Translations under genes and position numbers: made by a program | Shown: positions 16,518-23,156 of the stretch, in pieces | How positions within the stretch are numbered: the first letter of the stretch is position 1 | How the letters are laid out: each line of letters opens with the position of its first letter | Source: SYFT01 sp964471115 | Lineage (GTDB): Bacteria > Acidobacteriota > Vicinamibacteria > Vicinamibacterales > SCN-69-37 | DNA length: 64,000 nt | Direction: 5' to 3' | NCBI GenBank assembly: GCA_964471115.1 | Contig: CAYYFE010000018.1 | Span: 8,432-72,431 of the forward strand | The notes under the pieces: generated by a model | Told to the model about the DNA's origin: nothing | What the model saw: the letters and a program-made list of their open reading frames with translations, nothing else | Database searches by the model: none

Positions 16518-18377
16518 TCACTGGCCTTTGAGGAACACGAGGCCGCCTGACACGGTGCCGGCGAGCACGTCGATGCGGCCGTCGCCATCGAGATCGGCGA
16601 GGCGCAGCGAGGCCATGTGTGACAGCTCGAGCGCGAATCCGGTGTGCAGCGAGAAGGCCGGCTCGGTGCGTGTGCCGATGTTGAGATACGCCAGCACCGG
16701 GTTGGCCTCCTGGCCCACCAGCAGGTCGAGCAGACCGTCGCCGTTGATGTCGAGGAAGGCCGGCACGCTGCGCCGCCCGGCCTTCACGTTGTCGAGGCGC
16801 TCGGTCACCAGCGAGAACACGGGCTGTTTGGGCGACCCGGTGTTCCGGTAGAAGAGGACCACGCCGTTGGCGGCGCCGAGGAACAGATCGAGGTCGCCGT
16901 CGGTGTCGATGTCGACCAGCGTCGGCACGACGTTGCTGGCGCGCGGGGGGACGATGGTGCGATCGGGATCCGGCACCCAGCGTGGCGCTTTCGGCGTGCC
17001 GTCGTTGCGATACCAGAGCACATCGTGGTTCCAGGTGCCCAGCAGCATGTCGAGGTCGCCGTCGCCATCGAGATCACCCAGCGCGGGCGCCAGGTTGTGG
17101 GCGCCGGCCATCGGGACGCTGTCGCCCTGCCGGAAGCGCGGCGCCGTGGCGGTGCCGTCGTTCATGAAGGTGGTCAGGCGGCCCGAGTCGCCGGCGATGG
17201 GATCGAGTTTGGTGCCGACCAGCAGATCGAGATCGCCGTCCCCGTCGAGGTCGCCCAGGGCGGGCACCGTTTCGGCGCCCAGGTCGAGCATGTCGAGAAA
17301 CCGCGTCGTGCGCAGCGCAAACGCGTCGCGCGAGGTGCGTTCCCAGAAGTAGAGGTTGTTGGCCGATGTGCCGACCGGGTTGAACGCGCCGCCCATGACC
17401 CCGATGAAGAAGTCGAGGTCGCCGTCGGCGTCGATGTCCACCGGCATCGGTGCGTTGTAGCCGGACGTCATCTGGTTCGCGGCGCCGGGCAGGTGGATCG
17501 GCTCCACCTGGAAGTTGGGCGTCGAACACGTCGCGCCGACGTTTTCGATGAGCAGCACGCCCGGCTCGAAGAAGTCACCCCAGAACAGGTCCTGGTCCCC
17601 GTCGCCCTCGTAATCGCCAAAGGCGATGGCATTGGCGCCGTGCCGGGTCGTCGGCCGGAAAATGAGCTCGGAGGTCATTTCCGCAGAAATGACCTCCGAG
17701 CTCATTTCCAGGCCCACCCGCCCGATGATCTCGATCCCCTCAAAGTTCTCGGTGATGAACTCGAACCGGGTCGACCCGGGCGCGGCGGCTTCGAAGCGGG
17801 CGAGCGTGCCTTCCACGCGGCCCACGAACAGGTCCAGCCGTTGGTCACAATCGATGTCCACCAGCCACGGGATGTTCTGCCGGTCCATGAAGACCGGCTC
17901 GTCGTCGACATCCCGCAGGACGTCCACGTACTTGAAGGCCGCCTTGGTCTTGCTGCCGACGTTCTTGTAGAAGTGGATGAAACTGAAGGGTTTTTCGCAG
18001 ATCAGGTCCATCAGCCCGTCGGCGTCGATGTCCACGAACCGGTACCACTCGCCGATGTCGATGCCCATGTAGCGGCTGGTCCGCCACTCGTACCGCGGGG
18101 CTTTGGCCGACCCGACGTTCTCGAAGTGCCAGAGCTGGCCCGAATATTCCTGGACGAACAGGTCCTGATCGCCGTCGCCGTCGATGTCCACAAACTGCGG
18201 TCGCGGCACATCCAGCCCGCCGACCAGCGGCAGGGCATACGGGCGGCCGTCGGTGTCCAGAACTGGGAAAGGGGTCACCTGGCGGTCGAAAGTAAAAATG
18301 AGCTCGGAGGTCATTTTCGGAGAAATGACCTCCGAGCTCATTTTCAGGGCGAGGAGCAGCAGGACGAGCCAGCGCAC
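16518..18377 (-). CDS. Secreted FG-GAP/VCBS-repeat beta-propeller protein with two palindromic insertions
   Basis: A 619-residue protein starting at GTG 18377, 2 nt after the upstream stop. Residues 1-11 are a hydrophobic leader (MRWLVLLLLAL). The body contains around ten calcium-binding loops of the FG-GAP/VCBS type (DIDGDGDQDLF, DIDADGLMDLI, DLDGDGDLDLL, DIDTDGDLDLF), so it is an extracytoplasmic propeller of integrin-alpha-like fold. Two 17-residue segments are foreign: residues 12-28 (MSSEVIS..MTSELIF) directly after the leader, and residues 224-240 with nearly the same sequence. Both are the translation of 48-50 bp DNA palindromes. The first may disturb the signal-peptidase site. The frame stays intact through both. 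Confidence 0.88.
   Translation of the reverse strand: MRWLVLLLLALKMSSEVISPKMTSELIFTFDRQVTPFPVLDTDGRPYALPLVGGLDVPRPQFVDIDGDGDQDLFVQEYSGQLWHFENVGSAKAPRYEWRTSRYMGIDIGEWYRFVDIDADGLMDLICEKPFSFIHFYKNVGSKTKAAFKYVDVLRDVDDEPVFMDRQNIPWLVDIDCDQRLDLFVGRVEGTLARFEAAAPGSTRFEFITENFEGIEIIGRVGLEMSSEVISAEMTSELIFRPTTRHGANAIAFGDYEGDGDQDLFWGDFFEPGVLLIENVGATCSTPNFQVEPIHLPGAANQMTSGYNAPMPVDIDADGDLDFFIGVMGGAFNPVGTSANNLYFWERTSRDAFALRTTRFLDMLDLGAETVPALGDLDGDGDLDLLVGTKLDPIAGDSGRLTTFMNDGTATAPRFRQGDSVPMAGAHNLAPALGDLDGDGDLDMLLGTWNHDVLWYRNDGTPKAPRWVPDPDRTIVPPRASNVVPTLVDIDTDGDLDLFLGAANGVVLFYRNTGSPKQPVFSLVTERLDNVKAGRRSVPAFLDINGDGLLDLLVGQEANPVLAYLNIGTRTEPAFSLHTGFALELSHMASLRLADLDGDGRIDVLAGTVSGGLVFLKGQ
17660..17707. repeat. Intragenic palindromic element, copy A (48 bp)
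   Basis: Two perfectly complementary 22-nt arms (17660-17681 and 17686-17707) flank a 4-nt loop (CGCA). The arm contains GAGCTCGGAGGTCATTT. On the gene strand it reads EMSSEVISAEMTSELIF; on the opposite strand the equivalent frame gives KMSSEVISAEMTSELIS. It lies in frame in a propeller gene and its AT-rich ends contrast with the host sequence. Confidence 0.95.
18295..18344. repeat. Intragenic palindromic element, copy B (50 bp)
   Basis: Two complementary 22-nt arms (18295-18316 and 18323-18344) enclose a 6-nt loop (TCGGAG). The arm is the same as in copy A apart from one base of offset at the ends. It encodes KMSSEVISPKMTSELIF in the host gene, directly after the signal-peptide core. Confidence 0.95.
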
Positions 18378-18379
18378 GG

Positions 18380-19501
18380 TTATCGCGCCAGGCCCATGCC
18401 GGTGAGGTTCTTGCCCAGCATCACCAGGCCGATGGCGTTGCCCGTGGCGACGTCAATGGTCACCAGCGGCGCCGGGCCGTCGCCGCCGGGCATCTGATGA
18501 CCCGCATGCGCCGGGTCGGCCATGTGGTCCATCTTGTTGTTGTTGGTCACGAACGCCAGCCGTCCATCGGGCGAAAAAATGACCTGATGCGGCTGCTTGA
18601 ACGCGTCCGCCTTGATCCGGCGCGTCACCTGCCACGTGGCCGTATCCACCACCGCGATTTCGTTGTCCATCTTGACCGGCACCCACACGAACCGGCCATC
18701 GGGCGTGAACACCGGGTCAAACGCCATCTTGCCCAGCGGTATCGCGCTCTTGAAGACGGGCGTGGCCGGCGTCGTGATGTCGAACACCAGCAACTGGCCC
18801 GACACTTCCGTGGACCCCACGAGCGTGCGTCCATCGGGGGATACCGCAAACTGCACGAACGAATGCGTCGGACCCGCCACGTTGACCAGTGCCACGCGCT
18901 CGGTCATGAGGTTCACCGACGCGATCTGGTTTGTGCCCAGACTGCCGGTGAACGCAAACCCTCGCTCCACGGCCACCGGATGCGGACGAGGGAACACCAC
19001 GTCCACTTCGGTGCCTTCCATGGTGGCGCGATCGATGATCGCGATGCGTTTGGGCGGATTGACCGCGCTCATCGATCGGGTGACCACCAGCTGCGTGTTG
19101 CCCGACAGCGCCAGCATCCCGGGCGTCTCCATCGTGAACCGGCCCACCACCTGACCGGCCGCGTCGAACTTCGCCACCGTGTTCGCGCCAATCAGCGACA
19201 CGTACCAGTGCCGCCGGTCGGGTTCCACCACGATGTAGTGCGGCTTGGCGGTGGCAGGGAAGCCCAGCGCCTGCAGATCGATCGTCCGCACGACCTCGCG
19301 GCTCGCGACATCCACCATCGCGATCTTCGCCTCGTCCTGCACGCACACCAGGAGGGTGCCTGGGGCCAAAGCCGCGGCCTGGGGTGGCGAGGTGGCGAGA
19401 TGGCGAGATGGCGAGGCAGACGGGTGGCCAGATGGCGAGGTGGCCGTGGCCGAGACGGCGGCTACGGCGACAATCGACAGCGCTGACGCGAGTGTCTTCA
19501 T
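18380..19501 (-). CDS. Secreted YVTN/cytochrome-d1-like beta-propeller protein
   Basis: A 373-residue protein whose ATG (19501-19499) overlaps the upstream stop in an ATGA tetranucleotide. Signal peptide residues 1-20 are followed by a Ser/Pro/His-rich low-complexity linker (residues 21-40) encoded by short G-rich direct repeats. The rest is a seven-bladed propeller with repeats such as KIAMVDVASREVVRTIDL, TLVGSTEVSGQLLVFDI and VDTATWQVTRRI, typical of the YVTN/40-residue family. A late NNNKMDHMADPAHAGHQM loop is rich in His and Met and could bind metal. It is the middle gene of three secreted propellers; function is unknown, perhaps surface binding. Confidence 0.8.
   Translation of the reverse strand: MKTLASALSIVAVAAVSATATSPSGHPSASPSRHLATSPPQAAALAPGTLLVCVQDEAKIAMVDVASREVVRTIDLQALGFPATAKPHYIVVEPDRRHWYVSLIGANTVAKFDAAGQVVGRFTMETPGMLALSGNTQLVVTRSMSAVNPPKRIAIIDRATMEGTEVDVVFPRPHPVAVERGFAFTGSLGTNQIASVNLMTERVALVNVAGPTHSFVQFAVSPDGRTLVGSTEVSGQLLVFDITTPATPVFKSAIPLGKMAFDPVFTPDGRFVWVPVKMDNEIAVVDTATWQVTRRIKADAFKQPHQVIFSPDGRLAFVTNNNKMDHMADPAHAGHQMPGGDGPAPLVTIDVATGNAIGLVMLGKNLTGMGLAR
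19384..19445. repeat. Short G-rich direct repeats inside the YVTN gene
   Basis: Variants of GATGGCGA and GGTGGCGA recur six or more times, partly in tandem. They encode the Ser/Pro/His linker between signal peptide and propeller and look like slippage-generated low-complexity DNA. Confidence 0.7.
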
Positions 19502-22002
19502 CGATCCGATGCCCTGACGATGAACAGGCCCTGTTCGATGGAGTTGACGACGATCGCGCCTGAGCGGAAGTAGGGGTAGACACTCCACGCGCCGTTGAAG
19601 CCGGGGCCGTTGGTCGTGTGCGGCGCCGTGTCGAAGAAGGCGACCTCGCGCGGGTTGGCCGGGTCGCTCACGTTCAGGATACGCAGGCCCGACCGGTAGT
19701 TGGCCTGATACATCAGGTTCTGCTTGATGTAGAGGTTGTGATCGGAGGCCGCCTCCACGCCCATGTGCTCCTTCAGCAACTTCGGATTCTCGAGGTCGGT
19801 GAAGTCGAACACGAGCGTGCGTGTCTTGTCGATGCCCGGCCGGCCTTCGTCAAGCTCGTCGTTGACGAAGAAAAACTGGTGGTTGTCGGTGAGCCATCCC
19901 TGATGTGTGTATCCGACGCTCGGATACGTGATGCGCGACACGGCCTTCGGCGCCTTCTTGTCCGTGACGTCGGCAATCGACACCGCGGTCTCGTTGGAGC
20001 CGATGCAGATTTCCTTGCCGGTGTATCGCGTGTCCGGGCCCTTGTAGTTCACGCACTGCGCGTCATGTGAATACCCGGTGCCGGCGCGCCCGGTGCCCGC
20101 GTCCGAGAAACACCCGGCAAACACCGGCTTCTTCGGCTCGCGGATGTCAATCATGTGCAGACCGCCGCCGCACGTCGTGCCGCCGCCCGACGAACCCACC
20201 GAGTACGCAAACCCGCTGTCTTCGTTGATGACGATGTTGTGGGCGCTGGCGATCTCGGTGTACGTCGTGTCAGCCTCGACGCGCACCGGCAGGCCGTTGG
20301 CCTGCGGCTTGAGGGTGCGCAGGCGCGTCAGGTCGAACACCTGCATGCCGTGTTGGCCGGCCGCATCCGCGACGATGAACGCGTGGTCCTTGTAGACCTT
20401 CATGTCGCGCCACGTGTTGGGCCGCGCCCCGTCGGTCAGCGGCAGGTCGGCCACGACGACCGGACGCACCGGGTTGGTGATGTCGATGAACGTCGAGCCA
20501 TCGCGGCGTCCGGCGATGACCCATTCCTTCTTTGTCTGCGCATCCGTCCAGCCCCACACGTCATTCATTTCGACGTAGTGGCCATCGTGAGTGAGTCGCG
20601 AGGGGGGCAGGAACGCGAGCAGGTCGGTGCTGCCGCAGTCGAAGACCTCCACCTTGCCCGCGCCGGTGCAGCGGCGTTCGCTGCCGGTGATGGGGGCGAT
20701 TTCGTCAATCGGCGTCGTCAACATCGGTTGCTCGACCCAGGCGCCCGCCGCGTCGCGTTCGTAGATGTAGACCGCGCCACCGTTGTTGCGCGCGGTCACG
20801 GCACCCACCGCGGCGACCGTGCCGCGGATCGACACGGACGTGCCCGCCGCGGCCGGCGCGGTGATACCTGCACCCAGCAAGCGCATGGCATCGGCCGCAA
20901 ATCCCGAGGCCTGATTCCCGGCGAACACGAACACGCGGCCCGCGCCCGACGCGCCTGGCGCGCCAATCCACACTTCCTTGTCGTCGGCGGCAATGGACGT
21001 GCCGAAGCGATCGAGGCGGACGCCTGCCGGCGCGGTGAGGCGCGCGACTTCCTGCCAGGTGAAGTTGCCCGAGGCCGGCGCGGCCTGGGGCGCGGCACCC
21101 TGCGCGGCTCCGCCGCCGGCGCGGCCACGGCCGCCCTGCGCGACACGTCGATACACGTAGGCGGCGCCGTATCCGCCGGCATCACCCGGCGCGGCCACCA
21201 CGGCCTGCGTGCCTGTGAGTGCGACGTGGGCCCCGAACGCGTCGTTGGCCTGACCGCCGGTCGGCGCAAACGCGCGCTGGTTCACCCATGCCTCGTTGGC
21301 GACGGCGAATTCGTACACGACACCCGTGCGCCCGTTGCGGCCGGTCGCGCCAATCAGGACGATTGGGCCTTCCGCCACAATCGACGCGCCGAACTCATCG
21401 CCCGCGTTGTTCGCGTCACCCGAGGTGATGGTGGAGTGATAGGCGTACGCGCCGGTCGCGTCGCGCTTGAACGCGAACACCGCGCCGCCCGGCACGGCCG
21501 GGGCGTCGGCAGCGGCGGCGCCCGCAGCGCCGCGGCCCCGCGCGGCACTGACGACCTGTTTGCCCACGAGCAGCCACTCACCGGTCGCGGCCATCGCCGT
21601 ACCGAAGTTCACCGCGTCGCCTGGGATGGCGCTCGAGGCCAGGGCGCCCGCGTGGGTCCATGTGCCGGCGCGTTTGGTGAAGTGATGCACGGTGGACGGG
21701 CCCGCGGCGATGAACAGCCGGTCACCGTCGAGCGCAATGGCCGAGCCGAACTGATCGAGCACGGCGGCGGTGGGTGCCGTCAGCACCTGCGCCTGGGTCC
21801 ACGAGGGGCCCGACTTGCGGAACACGTACACCATGCCCGGGCGGAACTGGTTGTGGGCTTCGGTCGCAAACACCTCGCCGTCACCCACGAGCACCGCGCC
21901 GCCAAAGCCCACCATCGACTCGGGCGCCGCCGGCACTTCGCGCGCCGACAGTCCGGACCACACCACCACGGCCAATACGGCCGACAGACACACTGCTCGC
22001 AT
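19498..22002 (-). CDS. Secreted choice-of-anchor B / LVIVD-repeat propeller protein
   Basis: An 834-residue protein, start ATG 22002 (GGGGGAGAG site upstream; signal peptide MRAVCLSAVLAVVVWSGLSA). The first half has FG-GAP-like blades (DQFGSAIALDGDRLFIAA, DEFGASIVAEGPIVLIGA, DAFGAHVALTGTQAVVAA). The second half carries the choice-of-anchor B hallmarks: DVWGWTD, GSTFIDITNPVRPVVVADLP, WRDMKVYKDHAFIVAD, SAHNIVINEDSGFAYSVG, CVNYKGPD, SDHNLYIKQNLMYQANYRSGLRI. Such proteins are large extracellular propellers of unknown function. A Gly/Ala-rich stretch (GGRGRAGGGAAQ) sits between blades. It heads a likely operon with the YVTN and FG-GAP genes. Confidence 0.85.
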   Translation of the reverse strand: MRAVCLSAVLAVVVWSGLSAREVPAAPESMVGFGGAVLVGDGEVFATEAHNQFRPGMVYVFRKSGPSWTQAQVLTAPTAAVLDQFGSAIALDGDRLFIAAGPSTVHHFTKRAGTWTHAGALASSAIPGDAVNFGTAMAATGEWLLVGKQVVSAARGRGAAGAAAADAPAVPGGAVFAFKRDATGAYAYHSTITSGDANNAGDEFGASIVAEGPIVLIGATGRNGRTGVVYEFAVANEAWVNQRAFAPTGGQANDAFGAHVALTGTQAVVAAPGDAGGYGAAYVYRRVAQGGRGRAGGGAAQGAAPQAAPASGNFTWQEVARLTAPAGVRLDRFGTSIAADDKEVWIGAPGASGAGRVFVFAGNQASGFAADAMRLLGAGITAPAAAGTSVSIRGTVAAVGAVTARNNGGAVYIYERDAAGAWVEQPMLTTPIDEIAPITGSERRCTGAGKVEVFDCGSTDLLAFLPPSRLTHDGHYVEMNDVWGWTDAQTKKEWVIAGRRDGSTFIDITNPVRPVVVADLPLTDGARPNTWRDMKVYKDHAFIVADAAGQHGMQVFDLTRLRTLKPQANGLPVRVEADTTYTEIASAHNIVINEDSGFAYSVGSSGGGTTCGGGLHMIDIREPKKPVFAGCFSDAGTGRAGTGYSHDAQCVNYKGPDTRYTGKEICIGSNETAVSIADVTDKKAPKAVSRITYPSVGYTHQGWLTDNHQFFFVNDELDEGRPGIDKTRTLVFDFTDLENPKLLKEHMGVEAASDHNLYIKQNLMYQANYRSGLRILNVSDPANPREVAFFDTAPHTTNGPGFNGAWSVYPYFRSGAIVVNSIEQGLFIVRASDR

Positions 22003-22027
22003 GCACTCTCCCCCTTGCGGTAGGGGG

Positions 22028-22033
22028 ATTCTA
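22028..22033 (-). promoter_or_regulatory. -10 box TAGAAT with short leader
   Basis: TAGAAT on the minus strand is followed by about 25 nt containing GGGGGAGAG before ATG 22002, a conventional promoter with a short Shine-Dalgarno leader for the propeller operon. Confidence 0.45.
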
Positions 22034-22079
22034 TCAGCCACCCGCGCGACACGCCCGGCTGCGTCGCGCCGCGCGGCCG

Positions 22080-23057
22080 TCAGTCTGTGCGTGCCGTCGC
22101 GAGATGCCGTCGAAGAAACTCGAGCGTCCCTTCGGCGACACGCTGCAGGCTGTGCCCGGCGTCCGGTCCAGCGCCCGTCGTCGCGCCAATCTCGGCCACC
22201 AGGGTCGCCGCGAAGCCCAACGTCGTGAAATGGACGTGATGCAGATCCTCAACGAGTACTTTCGTCACCAGGGCTGGGAGGCTGTCGAGCAGCGCAAAGT
22301 CCGGAGCCATGAAGGCATCCAGCCGCTCGTAGTAATGCAGGATGGGCGCGCGCGCTCGTGCCGCATCAAACGACGGGGCCGCGCGGAAGCTGGCCGCCGC
22401 CGTCGCCGTGCCAATCCCGCCATCCAGGCTGACGACCGCAGCCACCCGCGTCTCACGCATCGCCAGGAGCAGCGTGGCGCGCGCGCCGAAACTGTGCCCA
22501 ACGGCGCCGACACGCGTGACGTCGGCCGAAGGCCAACCGGCAATCACCGTCAAGGCGGCCTCGAGCTCGCGAGCTTGACGGTCAGCCATTCCACCGACCT
22601 GGTCTTCACTGGTCATCGGAGTGCTCGCCATCGGCGACGGGGTGGTGGCCACCACATAACCATGGCTCGCCAGGTACTCCGCCAGCACGGCCTGATCCGC
22701 CGGCCCCTGGGCGTTGCCCTGCCCAATGAGCACAACCGGAAAACGGCCCGCACGCGGGGCGGCGCCACGTCGGCCGGCCATGACCGCGCCGAACATCGCA
22801 TCAACGGCGGCCGCTGAGACCCGCGCCCGTGTGAGACCCTCTGCCAGTCCGCGCCGCTCAGGCGCGGAGTAGTAGTCAGCCAGCGTCATCGCCGCGCCGC
22901 CGCCATTCGCGGGGTACCAGACGGCGACGTGGTGGCCCTCACCTGCGCGGTCAAAGCCGACGCTGTACGGCCCGGCCGTCAATCGTCCCCAAATCGGCGG
23001 CGCTGGTGCCGGCGACGCCATCGCCAGTGTGAGCAGGATCAGGAGCGCCTGGTTCAT
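22080..23057 (-). CDS. Secreted alpha/beta hydrolase (PAF-acetylhydrolase/dienelactone hydrolase-like)
   Basis: The protein has 325 residues with a signal peptide (residues 1-18). GPYSVGFDR and HVAVWYPA open the fold as in secreted PAF-AH-like esterases. The nucleophile elbow is GHSFGA (Ser about residue 192), within VTRVGAVGHSFGARATLLLA. The acid probably lies in the HYYERLDAFM region and the histidine in the VEDLHHVHFT segment, where two candidate histidines sit. It is probably a periplasmic esterase or peptidase; substrate unknown. A TAGCAT box is 6 nt upstream of the ATG, so translation is likely leaderless. Confidence 0.8.
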   Translation of the reverse strand: MNQALLILLTLAMASPAPAPPIWGRLTAGPYSVGFDRAGEGHHVAVWYPANGGGAAMTLADYYSAPERRGLAEGLTRARVSAAAVDAMFGAVMAGRRGAAPRAGRFPVVLIGQGNAQGPADQAVLAEYLASHGYVVATTPSPMASTPMTSEDQVGGMADRQARELEAALTVIAGWPSADVTRVGAVGHSFGARATLLLAMRETRVAAVVSLDGGIGTATAAASFRAAPSFDAARARAPILHYYERLDAFMAPDFALLDSLPALVTKVLVEDLHHVHFTTLGFAATLVAEIGATTGAGPDAGHSLQRVAEGTLEFLRRHLATARTD

Positions 23058-23063
23058 GGGCGC

Positions 23064-23069
23064 ATGCTA
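23064..23069 (-). promoter_or_regulatory. -10 box TAGCAT, likely leaderless start
   Basis: Minus-strand TAGCAT ends exactly 6 nt before the ATG of the alpha/beta hydrolase (23057); no ribosome-binding site is present. Confidence 0.5.
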
Positions 23070-23135
23070 CGCCCACCCTGCCGGGCCTCGCATGTGCCAA
23101 AGGTCACGCTCAGGTCATGCAACATCCGTTGGCAG

Positions 23136-23141
23136 TAGAAT
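23136..23141 (+). promoter_or_regulatory. -10 box TAGAAT for kinase-TPR gene
   Basis: TAGAAT lies 15 nt upstream of GTG 23157, giving a predicted leader of roughly 8-9 nt without a Shine-Dalgarno sequence. Confidence 0.4.
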
Positions 23142-23156
23142 GCCCGCGGTCGCACC

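Noticed and set aside
16644..18497. 617-codon plus-strand frame opposite the FG-GAP gene
   Set aside because: Composition (EVAVGVDVDQ-type repeats) is the antisense image of the calcium-loop codons. The real gene on the minus strand has a leader and clear repeats.
20155..22023. 622-codon plus-strand frame opposite the choice-of-anchor B gene
   Set aside because: Antisense shadow rich in Arg/His/Gly without any domain; the minus-strand protein is unmistakable.
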